NCBI GenBank assembly: GCA_003556955.1
Contig: PWQB01000768.1
Coordinates: 1-6,243 of the forward strand
Origin: Nostocaceae cyanobacterium CSSed10_463m
Lineage (GTDB): Bacteria; Cyanobacteriota; Cyanobacteriia; Cyanobacteriales; Nostocaceae
DNA: 6,243 nt
Direction of reading: 5' to 3'
Shown one piece after another: positions 1 to 5,766 of the stretch (positions are counted from its first letter, which is position 1; the number at the start of each line of letters is the position of its first letter). The position numbers and the translations under genes are program-made. Below the pieces are notes generated by a model, which had not been told where the DNA came from, did not search any database, and saw only the letters and a program-made list of their open reading frames with translations.

Positions 1-920
1 TCTGCTTGGCGACAAGATTTGATATGTATCCCACGCTGTTAGTTCCAGATGGCGCTTGTATGATTTATCGGCGTATGGGTATCTATGGATATCCTTTAGA
101 AATTCAAGCGCTATTTTATTCGGCTTTGCGTTCGGCGCGGAAGCTGCTAGTTTGTGCAGGTGATGACCAAATTGTGGTCGGAATTGATAACCGCTTACCT
201 CTATTAAGAGATCATATTCGTCATCACTATTGGATTGATATTAAGCGACTGAATGTAATTTATCGCTTTAAGGGCGAAGAATACGGAGAGTCAGCAGTTA
301 ATCAATTTAATATTTATGCTGATTCTATTCACTATGCAAATTTAGCTATTTGGTTACCTAAACATGGTGGTTATCTAGCAGGTAATGTGGGACCATCCCA
401 ACTAGATACACGTTTCTTTGCATTAGGAAATATGATGGCTATTATTTCCTCGCTGACAAGTGAACAACAATCCCAAGCCATTATGAATCTCATTGAAGAA
501 CAGTGGGATGATTTGGTGGGAGAAATGCCAATGAAAATCTGTTTTCCGGCTGTTGAAAAGGAAGAGTATAGAATTTTTACTGGATGTGACCCCAGAAATG
601 TCCCTTGGTCGTACCATAATAGTGGTAGTTGGCCAGTATTATTGTGGTCGTTAATTGCTGCGGCGCAAAAAACAGGTAGACAGGATATTGCAGAACGCGC
701 CTGGGAAATTGCCCAAGCACGTCTGAGTAAAGATAATTGGCCAGAATATTATGATGGTACACGGGGGCTGTTAGTTGGTAAGCAAGCAAGAAGATATCAA
801 ACATGGACAATTTCTGGCTTTCTACTAGCAAAAGAATTGATGAGAAACCCAGGCCATTTAGGATTAATTAGTTTTGGACAGTTTGATTTAGAGAATGCGT
901 CCCAATCTTGTGAATTGTAA
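1..920 (+). CDS. Neutral/alkaline invertase, GH100 family (C-terminal part; 5' end outside window)
   Basis: This enzyme hydrolyses sucrose to glucose and fructose in the cytoplasm. The reading frame is open to the left edge (first full codon at 3), so the N-terminal third is missing; the TTG at 6 is not the true start. About 305 residues are visible. GH100 hallmarks, numbered from the TTG at 6, are RFDMYPTLLVPDG (residues 4-16), RRMGIYGYPLEIQALF (22-37), the DTRFFALGN block (134-142), WSYHNSGSWPVLLW (201-214) and WPEYYDG followed by GKQARRYQTW (245-267). The Glu in WPEYYDG fits the catalytic acid known from the Anabaena InvA structure (recalled as Glu414); the partner Asp should lie upstream of the window. 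Extrapolated total length is about 470 residues, normal for the cyanobacterial family. One small oddity is Ser in YHNSGSW where Gly is usual. There is no signal peptide or membrane segment in the visible part. I cannot decide between the InvA and InvB paralogues. The gene converges on the c-di-GMP gene. Confidence 0.93.
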   Translation, partial: CLATRFDMYPTLLVPDGACMIYRRMGIYGYPLEIQALFYSALRSARKLLVCAGDDQIVVGIDNRLPLLRDHIRHHYWIDIKRLNVIYRFKGEEYGESAVNQFNIYADSIHYANLAIWLPKHGGYLAGNVGPSQLDTRFFALGNMMAIISSLTSEQQSQAIMNLIEEQWDDLVGEMPMKICFPAVEKEEYRIFTGCDPRNVPWSYHNSGSWPVLLWSLIAAAQKTGRQDIAERAWEIAQARLSKDNWPEYYDGTRGLLVGKQARRYQTWTISGFLLAKELMRNPGHLGLISFGQFDLENASQSCEL

Positions 921-941
921 TTTAGGAGATAATTTAGGAGA
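918..941 (+). repeat. Perfect 12-base tandem duplication at the invertase stop codon
   Basis: The unit taatttaggaga occurs twice head to tail at 918-929 and 930-941. The first three bases of the first copy are the invertase TAA stop. It looks like a recent slippage duplication. It abuts the palindrome at 941. Confidence 0.85.
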
Positions 942-960
942 GACGCGATAAATCGCGTCT
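941..960. repeat. Short palindromic intergenic repeat (agacgcgat/atcgcgtct)
   Basis: A perfect 9-base inverted repeat, agacgcgat (941-949) and atcgcgtct (952-960), is separated by AA. It lies 20 bases after the invertase stop. From memory, closely similar sequences are scattered between genes in Nostoc genomes, so it is called a dispersed palindromic repeat. It could fold in the invertase transcript and block 3' exonucleases, but no T-run follows it. Confidence 0.7.
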
Positions 961-982
961 GTACAAGAGAGTACACGATATA

Positions 983-1030
983 GATACCCGACTTCTTAGA
1001 GAAGTCGGGTATCTGGGTATTACGTTTTTT
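983..1030 (+). terminator. Strong stem-loop after the invertase, possible terminator or dispersed palindrome
   Basis: A perfect 14-base inverted repeat, gatacccgacttct (983-996) and agaagtcgggtatc (1000-1013), has a 3-base loop. A run of six T follows at 1025-1030. The T-run starts about 11 bases after the stem, further than in a classic intrinsic terminator, so the terminator role is tentative. Similar gaagtcgggtatct sequences are, from memory, common dispersed repeats in Nostoc. Between convergent genes such a stem could stop or protect transcripts from either side; on the - strand no T-run follows. Confidence 0.5.
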
Positions 1031-1136
1031 ACAGCAGGTTGCAGGTAAATGAAGTACAAATTCTTATGTTAAAACTCTTGTGGGGTGGGCATCTTGCCCG
1101 CCTTAGTGTACTTCACCCAAATGAAATATGCTGTAA
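1029..1136. repeat. 108-base palindromic MITE-like element with nested inverted repeats
   Basis: Three inverted repeats are nested in this segment. The outer pair is ttacagca (1029-1036) and tgctgtaa (1129-1136). The middle pair is tgaagtaca (1050-1058) and tgtacttca (1107-1115). These share one axis at 1082.5, with two 13-base arms between them that do not match each other. Off-axis inside is a hairpin ggtgggca/tgcccgcc (1084-1091 and 1095-1102, one G-T wobble, TCT loop). The core tggggtgggcatcttgcccg resembles a dispersed Nostoc repeat (from memory). It has no ORF. A GTTT flanks both sides (1024-1027 and 1137-1140), but the left copy adjoins a T-run, so it is weak evidence of a target duplication. 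Confidence 0.55.
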
Positions 1137-1169
1137 GTTTGAGCTACTTATAAACACAATTTCTATTAT

Positions 1170-1197
1170 GAATTACGAATTACGAACTACGAATTAG
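1170..1197. repeat. Degenerate heptamer tandem repeat (STRR-like), four units
   Basis: Four head-to-tail heptamers are present: gaattac (1170), gaattac (1177), gaactac (1184) and gaattag (1191). Short tandem heptamers of this kind are a known feature of heterocyst-forming cyanobacteria. The array overlaps the 3' end of the c-di-GMP gene: its units encode the final residues (about IRSS) and supply the TAA stop at 1182-1180. Confidence 0.8.
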
Positions 1198-4100
1198 TAA
1201 TTCTTCTACTGTTTTCTGGTTCAGGGGTTTCGAGAAAAGAAATCCTTGACCGAACTTGTAGCCAAGATTTTGTAATCGTTCTAGTTGTGCTTGAGTTTCT
1301 ATACCTTCAGCGATCGCATTCAGTTCTAAATGGTCACTCAGTGCCATAATAGTTTCCACAATTTGATGATTTCTTTTGCCTGATTGAATTTGATGCACAA
1401 AGGAGCGATCAACCTTAAGATTATCCACAGGTAAACGGTAGAGATAGTTTAAGGATGAATATCCTGTGCCGAAATCGTCAATGCTAATTTGAATCCCCCG
1501 CTCTTTCAACTGACTCAGTAGAACAATGGTAGACTCAATGTCTTCTATTAACATAGTTTCGGTAATTTCTAAAGTCAGACAATGAGCATTTAATTGGGTT
1601 TGAGTCAGAATCCGATCAATTTGTTCTAGCAAATCAGAGCGCCGTAAATCTTGGGCTGAGAGATTGACACTCATTTTCATAACAGAACATTGAGGAAAAG
1701 CAGTTTGCCAGGCTACCAGTTGCTCACAAGCTGTATGAATTGCCCAATAATCTAGAGGCGTAATTAATCCTATTTCCTCAGCTATAGCAATAAAGTCTCC
1801 AGGAAATTTCAAGCCCTGGGTGGGGTGTTGCCAGCGAATCATGGCTTCAAAGCCCACAATATTGCCAGTATCTAAAGCCACAATTGGTTGATAGTGAAGC
1901 ACAAATTCTTGGTACTCAATTGCGCGACGCAGATCGTTTTCTAAATGCAGTCGATTCAACGCTTCAATGTGCATTTGAGTATCAAAAATCTCATACCTGG
2001 CTTTGCCTTGGTTTTTTGCCCGATACATGGCAATATCAGCATCTCGCAATAAGTGGGAGGCTTGAAGGTAGTCTTGTGTACCCAAGACAATACCCACGCT
2101 AGAGGTCGTATATACTTCACGTCCTTCAATGAGCAGGGGTGTTTGCAACTCTGCCAAAATCCGTTCTGTAATCCGCAGCACTTGCTGAATGTCCTTCATC
2201 TCTTCTAGTAGAATTACAAACTCATCACCACCCAGGCGAGCTGCGAGATCGATTGTCCTGAGAGTGCCTTGCAGTTTTTTAGCAATGGCAATCAGTAATT
2301 GATCTCCTGCTAAATGTCCCAGGCTATCGTTGATGACTTTGAATCGATCTAGATCAAGAAATAAAACAGCAAAATGATAATTTCCGAGACGATTGGCTCG
2401 TTGAATAGCTAATTCCAACCGTTCAATGAACAGGTGGCGATTGGGTAATCCAGTTAGCCGGTCGTGGAAGGCATCATGTTTTAACTGAGTTTGCACCTGA
2501 ATCCGTTCGGTGACATCGCGGGAGGTGGTTTGCAGTTGCACAATTTGACCCTTAGTATCCACAATGGGCTTAGTCAGGGTTTCAAACCAGATATAATTGC
2601 CAGCCTTTTGAAGTATGCGATAGGTGATGGGTGTAGGTTTTCCGCCGATGGCTGCTGTGTGAATTTCCTCGTAAACCTGAGTGCGATCATCGGGATGAAT
2701 GAAGCTATAGATGTCTTGTTGGAGCATTTCTTCATGGTTATAGCCCAGGAGAAATTCACAAGATGGGCTGATGTAGAGATACTGCCCATTCAAATCGTGA
2801 AGGCAAACAAGATCGTTGGTATTTTCGGCTAATAATCGATAGCGATTTTCACTTTCTCGCAGTGCTTCTTCCGCTTGTTTGCGATCTGTAACATCTACTA
2901 TTAGTGTATCCCAAATAACATCACCATTCACTTGTCGGGTGGGTCTGCCAGCAGCTTCCAACCATTTTCCCCGCCCTGATGGTGTGGTAATTCGCCACGC
3001 CCAAAACCAGGGTGACAAGGTTTGTGCCGAATCCATTACCGAGGCTTGCATTGCAGCTAAATCGTCTGGATGGATCATTTTCCAGAGGATACTGACATCG
3101 GCCATTATTTCCTGGGCTGCTACTTCCCAGAGACTATGACAGCCAGGACTCATGTATAGTAAACTGTCAGAACCATCAGGGCGGAGCAGGTAACGAAAAA
3201 TCGCCCCTGGTACATTGGCTGCCATATTTTGAAACCGGGTTTCGCTTTCTCTCAAAGCCGTCTCTACCCGGCAGCGTTCCCTTAGTTCCTGTTGTATCTG
3301 TTGGTAAAGATTGGCTTGCTGAATGGCAATCTCTAGCTGATCGGCGACGGACTGGGCTAGTTCAATTTGGTCATCGCTCCAGGTAAATGGTTGTTGGGAG
3401 GCTGTAATTGTGAAACTACCCCAAATAGTATCTTCAATTACTAGGGGGATGAGTAACCAGGCTCCGGGTAAGACTTGGGCTGCTTTCCGGTTAATTTCAC
3501 TCTCCAGGTTGGTTGTATCTTCCACCCGCACAACTTGCAACTGCTTGAGTTGAGCCGCAAAGGGATTACCCACATCGGGAATCTCAAAGCCAATGGTGGT
3601 TTTAGTGTCCCGATTGTGGCGAAATTCAGCGATATGTTTCCAAATACCTTGTGCTGGTAGATACTGCACTACAAAGCAGTCTAGGGTTTTCAAAAGTTGG
3701 GCGGTTTCGGCTGTAGCGGTGGCAAAAATTGTGTCTAAATCTAGGGAGTTGCGGATGGATTGGAAAACTCGATTCAGGGCTTTTTCTCGTTGAATGCGCT
3801 CCTGCAAGGCGGTGATATCTCGCCCGACGGATTGAATTTCGGTCAAATGCTCATTTTCATCAAAAATCCCTAAGTTAATCCACTGTGTCCAACCAATTTG
3901 GTTGTTGGCGCGGTAGTCTTGATTGATATTTTCAAATATGGGATTTTTTGGGCTGAGGGCGGAGATTTTACCATGCAACTCGTCTAAATCTTCTGGCGGT
4001 ACAAAGTTGCTCCATTGTTGTCCTATGACATTTTCTAAAGATTGATCCAGTGCTAGACAAAGAGCATCGTTAGCAAAGGTGATGGTTGTATCTGGTAGCG

Positions 4101-4689
4101 ATCGCATAATCAAATCTGTTTGCACCTGAATCACCTGGCGGTAGTGGCTTTCACTTTTGAGTAGGGAATTTTTGATGATCTGCTGTTCTAATTCCCGGCG
4201 TTTGCGATCGCTAATATCTTGAAAAGCCACAATCGCATATTTCACTTTCCCCTGATCATCAAAAATCGGGGTCGCCCAAAGCTCTAGAGGAATCACCCGA
4301 TCACTAAGATGAAGTTCTAAATCGTCCGCCCAAACCTTTTCCCCAGTCAGACACCGAACACTGGGTAATTCTTCTAAGGGATAAAGTCCATCATTGCCCT
4401 CACGCTTAATTTGGAAAACTTCTGAGAGTTGTTCTGGAATCAGTTCTAATGGGCTTTGATCACCTAGCAATGCCTGTCCGAGATCATTTATGTAAACAAG
4501 TTTCCCTGTGGAATCGTGGACAGCGATCGCAATGGGGGTAGCATCTAGAAGTTGAATTAGACTGCTTTGGCTTTCTGATATTGCGGCATTTGCTAGTAGT
4601 GACTCTACCAGACACTTCACATTTGCTGGCGTATTTTCCCAATCCTCTGAACAAATCTGCTTGAGAGATAAGGTTTGCTGTTTTTCCAT
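1180..4689 (-). CDS. PAS-PAS-GAF-PAS-PAS-GGDEF-EAL cyclic-di-GMP cyclase/phosphodiesterase
   Basis: This is a 1169-residue soluble signalling protein without signal peptide or membrane segments. It can plausibly make c-di-GMP (GGDEF) and degrade it to pGpG (EAL) under sensor control. Approximate domain order: PAS 41-162, PAS 183-297, GAF 312-460, PAS 485-605, PAS 615-732, GGDEF 737-900, EAL 915-1158. The cyclase signature is GGDEF at 820-824, with FLDLD at 777-781 for metal and an intact inhibitory RxxD site (R811-D814). In the EAL domain the name motif reads EAM (E948), but the other active-site residues are there: R952, N1009, E1041, D1071-D1072 in DDFGTGYSS, K1092, E1128 and Q1148. Both activities therefore look possible. 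The GAF domain lacks the Cys-His pair of bilin-binding GAFs, and no kinase domain is present. ALRESE linkers before PAS3 and PAS4 suggest internal duplication. The ATG at 4689 has no clear Shine-Dalgarno, but the next in-frame Met is residue 195, inside PAS2. The input signal is unknown. Confidence 0.95.
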   Translation of the reverse strand: MEKQQTLSLKQICSEDWENTPANVKCLVESLLANAAISESQSSLIQLLDATPIAIAVHDSTGKLVYINDLGQALLGDQSPLELIPEQLSEVFQIKREGNDGLYPLEELPSVRCLTGEKVWADDLELHLSDRVIPLELWATPIFDDQGKVKYAIVAFQDISDRKRRELEQQIIKNSLLKSESHYRQVIQVQTDLIMRSLPDTTITFANDALCLALDQSLENVIGQQWSNFVPPEDLDELHGKISALSPKNPIFENINQDYRANNQIGWTQWINLGIFDENEHLTEIQSVGRDITALQERIQREKALNRVFQSIRNSLDLDTIFATATAETAQLLKTLDCFVVQYLPAQGIWKHIAEFRHNRDTKTTIGFEIPDVGNPFAAQLKQLQVVRVEDTTNLESEINRKAAQVLPGAWLLIPLVIEDTIWGSFTITASQQPFTWSDDQIELAQSVADQLEIAIQQANLYQQIQQELRERCRVETALRESETRFQNMAANVPGAIFRYLLRPDGSDSLLYMSPGCHSLWEVAAQEIMADVSILWKMIHPDDLAAMQASVMDSAQTLSPWFWAWRITTPSGRGKWLEAAGRPTRQVNGDVIWDTLIVDVTDRKQAEEALRESENRYRLLAENTNDLVCLHDLNGQYLYISPSCEFLLGYNHEEMLQQDIYSFIHPDDRTQVYEEIHTAAIGGKPTPITYRILQKAGNYIWFETLTKPIVDTKGQIVQLQTTSRDVTERIQVQTQLKHDAFHDRLTGLPNRHLFIERLELAIQRANRLGNYHFAVLFLDLDRFKVINDSLGHLAGDQLLIAIAKKLQGTLRTIDLAARLGGDEFVILLEEMKDIQQVLRITERILAELQTPLLIEGREVYTTSSVGIVLGTQDYLQASHLLRDADIAMYRAKNQGKARYEIFDTQMHIEALNRLHLENDLRRAIEYQEFVLHYQPIVALDTGNIVGFEAMIRWQHPTQGLKFPGDFIAIAEEIGLITPLDYWAIHTACEQLVAWQTAFPQCSVMKMSVNLSAQDLRRSDLLEQIDRILTQTQLNAHCLTLEITETMLIEDIESTIVLLSQLKERGIQISIDDFGTGYSSLNYLYRLPVDNLKVDRSFVHQIQSGKRNHQIVETIMALSDHLELNAIAEGIETQAQLERLQNLGYKFGQGFLFSKPLNQKTVEELLIRSS

Positions 4690-4702
4690 AAATGCAGCAT
4701 TT
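4690..4702. promoter_or_regulatory. Small palindrome directly before the c-di-GMP gene start codon
   Basis: An inverted repeat aaatgc-a-gcattt sits immediately before the - strand ATG at 4689, where a ribosome binding site would be expected. A 1-base loop cannot close fully in RNA, so any hairpin would be short. It may affect translation or be chance. The nearest purine-rich Shine-Dalgarno-like bases on that strand (TAGG near 4707-4710) are too far away to be convincing. Confidence 0.3.
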
Positions 4703-4749
4703 GCAACCTAATAAAACGTGAGTTGAGCGAGTGGGAAAAGTACGTGTAG

Positions 4750-4764
4750 CAAAAGTCAAAAGTC
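4750..4764. repeat. Two-copy heptamer repeat (caaaagt)
   Basis: The heptamer caaaagt occurs twice in tandem (4750-4756 and 4757-4763), followed by another c. It resembles the short heptamer repeats of heterocystous cyanobacteria but has only two units. It lies in the predicted leader of the c-di-GMP gene. Confidence 0.5.
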
Positions 4765-4801
4765 CAACTTGAACTCAATGCGGTATTCACCTCTTACGTC
4801 A

Positions 4802-4856
4802 CCCAAATTGGTTTGGGCAATCCTCACCCTTTAAGGGTGCGGTTGGTGAAATTTGG
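4802..4856 (-). promoter_or_regulatory. Structured leader with alternative hairpins upstream of the c-di-GMP gene
   Basis: In the likely untranslated leader, two hairpins sit side by side: cccaaa/tttggg (4802-4807 with 4812-4817, 4-base loop) and caccct/agggtg (4825-4830 with 4834-4839, TTA loop). The segment ccaaatt (4803-4809) can instead pair with aatttgg (4850-4856), enclosing the second hairpin and breaking the first. Mutually exclusive stems are typical of regulatory leaders, but no U-run follows for attenuation and the start codon is over 100 bases away. It matches no riboswitch class I recognise. It may instead be a dispersed repeat or relic of an insertion-sequence end. Confidence 0.35.
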
Positions 4857-4880
4857 TTTTTCCTGTCAATGCGTAAATTC

Positions 4881-4890
4881 TAGTATACTA
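4881..4890. promoter_or_regulatory. Perfect 10-base palindrome at the predicted transcription start
   Basis: The sequence tagtatacta is fully self-complementary. It begins 3 bases downstream of the proposed - strand -10 box, so the expected start site falls within it. A repressor site is possible; AT-rich palindromes also occur by chance. Confidence 0.35.
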
Positions 4891-4893
4891 TAT

Positions 4894-4923
4894 ATTATAA
4901 GTCATACATTCATTTTGAGACAA
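4894..4923 (-). promoter_or_regulatory. Candidate sigma-70-type promoter for the c-di-GMP gene
   Basis: On the - strand a perfect -10 box TATAAT (4899-4894) lies 18 bases after a TTGTCT -35 box (4923-4918; four of six match TTGACA). Transcription would start near 4887 and leave a leader of about 200 bases before the ATG at 4689. An AT-rich tract lies upstream at about 4975-5070. It is placed by consensus only. Confidence 0.5.
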
Positions 4924-4974
4924 GCACCCCACTGCTAACTTCCTTCGCTTCCAGGGAGGCGGAGATTATTTGAT

Positions 4975-5070
4975 TAAGTTATATGATGAAGAAACACAAT
5001 AATATTAATTATATAATCATAAATTTATCAAAATTTTACCAAAGTTAATTAAGCATATTTTGATAATATA
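4975..5070. other. AT-rich tract with a 10-base inverted repeat
   Basis: This stretch is strongly AT-rich, unlike the flanking coding DNA, and carries the inverted repeat ttatcaaaat (5025-5034) and attttgataa (5057-5066) around a ttaattaa palindrome. It follows the exported-protein gene and precedes the candidate promoter on the - strand. It could act as upstream promoter DNA, as a weak terminator, or as a protein-binding site. I see no gene in it. Confidence 0.4.
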
Positions 5071-5086
5071 AATGGGATTGAGTGAG

Positions 5087-5124
5087 TAGGCGATCGCAAT
5101 GCGCGCACGTTAGGCGATCGCCTA
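5087..5124. repeat. Paired HIP1 sites forming an inverted repeat
   Basis: The sequence taggcgatcgc (5087-5097) pairs with gcgatcgccta (5114-5124), an 11-base inverted repeat around a 16-base loop. Both arms contain the HIP1 octamer GCGATCGC, 24 bases apart. The right arm is itself inside a perfect 14-base palindrome (5111-5124), and the loop carries tgcgcgca. It starts 10 bases after the exported-protein stop codon on the - strand and could stabilise that transcript's 3' end. No U-run follows, so a true intrinsic terminator is doubtful. Confidence 0.6.
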
Positions 5125-5134
5125 AATTAAGATA

Positions 5135-5638
5135 TCAAAACTTAACTAAACTAAACGTAAAATTCTTGTTATCTGCTAATGCATTACCTGATATTTTGCT
5201 ACCACAGTCTTGGAAATTTCCTTGCATAGTCGCTACCTTTTTAACAATGGTCAAATTGTTTTGTAATTTTGACTCCCATAAATCAAGAGTTACAGTATTA
5301 CCTTGAACCGAAGCAACTGCTTTTCTCTGAGTTGAAGTTTCCGATGAGCCGACAAATTTCCAAGTTCCCTGTTGAGGTGCTTTTGCCGAAGGAATACTGA
5401 TTTCTACATGAATTACAATATCATCACCAGTTGGTACTATCATACCTTTCCAGTTACCAGTAATTGATGCTTGACTACATATCTGACCCTGAAATTGAGG
5501 CTGCTGGTTGATTTGGCGGAAGTTTATCTGTGCAGAAGCGGCGGAAATACTACCCGAAAGTGCTAAACCAGTGGAGACAGATATTGTAGAAACTGTCATC
5601 ATAGTAGCAAGAGCAATAGATTTTATAGAAAGTTTCAT
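5135..5638 (-). CDS. Small exported protein of unknown function
   Basis: This is a 167-residue protein whose family I do not recognise. Residues 1-36 form a clear Sec-type signal peptide: MKLSIK, then a hydrophobic/small core, ending in AASA with probable cleavage before Q37. No lipobox Cys is present, so the mature chain of about 131 residues should be free in the periplasm or outside the cell. It has two Cys (C54 and C145), which could form one disulfide linking its ends. The mature part alternates hydrophobic and polar residues with GNW (61-63) and GTW (91-93) motifs and a C-terminal FTFSLV strand, which suggests a small beta-sandwich or barrel; this is inference. The start ATG at 5638 places the signal peptide correctly, but only a weak purine-rich AAAGAAA lies upstream. 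It diverges from rsmB, and its own upstream region carries a hairpin and a dyad. Confidence 0.82.
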   Translation of the reverse strand: MKLSIKSIALATMMTVSTISVSTGLALSGSISAASAQINFRQINQQPQFQGQICSQASITGNWKGMIVPTGDDIVIHVEISIPSAKAPQQGTWKFVGSSETSTQRKAVASVQGNTVTLDLWESKLQNNLTIVKKVATMQGNFQDCGSKISGNALADNKNFTFSLVKF

Positions 5639-5655
5639 GGTATTTTGTTTCTTTT

Positions 5656-5699
5656 AGTTAGTGTGAATAAAAGAAGTTTTTTATCTTCCTTCACTAACT
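5656..5699 (-). promoter_or_regulatory. Inverted repeat/hairpin upstream of the exported-protein gene
   Basis: The arms agttagtg (5656-5663) and cactaact (5692-5699) are perfect complements. Inside, gaag (5673-5676) can pair with cttc (5684-5687), making an imperfect hairpin of about 44 bases. It ends 17 bases before the start codon, so it is probably in the 5' untranslated RNA and may affect translation or stability. Confidence 0.45.
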
Positions 5700-5718
5700 C
5701 AATACGTCTACCTCTAAT

Positions 5719-5738
5719 TATTTATGCAGTCATAAATA
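5719..5738. promoter_or_regulatory. Operator-like dyad in the divergent intergenic region
   Basis: A perfect 8-base inverted repeat, tatttatg (5719-5726) and cataaata (5731-5738), has a 4-base spacer. The geometry suits a dimeric transcription factor. It is 80-100 bases upstream of the exported-protein ATG and about 80 bases from the rsmB ATG, so it could serve either gene. No convincing -35/-10 pair was found next to it, and I do not recognise a factor. Confidence 0.4.
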
Positions 5739-5766
5739 GAAAAAAATTTGGCTGATTTCCTCCAAC

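Noticed and set aside
423..831. Two - strand open frames (64 and 84 codons) inside the invertase gene
   Set aside because: They are antisense to conserved GH100 coding sequence and lack recognisable features.
1170..1197. CRISPR array
   Set aside because: The units are 7 bases long with no spacers; they match cyanobacterial heptamer repeats, and no cas gene is present.
3310..3756. Bilin-binding phytochrome or cyanobacteriochrome GAF domain
   Set aside because: The GAF domain lacks the chromophore-binding Cys-His pair; its only Cys (residue 337) is in an early strand, not at the usual site.
1884..3793. Several open frames of 61-113 codons on the + strand inside the c-di-GMP gene
   Set aside because: They lie wholly antisense to a long, domain-rich coding sequence and show no recognisable domains, so they are chance open frames.
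1180..4689. Hybrid sensor histidine kinase
   Set aside because: The PAS/GAF front end resembles such kinases, but no HisKA H-box, HATPase motifs or receiver domain are present; the output is GGDEF-EAL.
4484..4759. 91-codon - strand open frame overlapping the start of the c-di-GMP gene
   Set aside because: It overlaps the N-terminal coding part of the real gene in another frame and shows no motif.
4800..4862. Intrinsic terminator at the caccct/agggtg hairpin followed by TTTTT on the + strand
   Set aside because: No + strand gene ends nearby, and the T-run is about 17 bases beyond the stem.
4983..5048. A 21-residue ORF beginning MMKKHNN on the + strand
   Set aside because: It is very short, in AT-rich DNA, with no ribosome binding site and low-complexity content.
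5082..5306. 74-codon + strand open frame
   Set aside because: It is mostly antisense to the exported-protein gene and begins in the HIP1 repeat region; the opposite strand has a convincing signal peptide.
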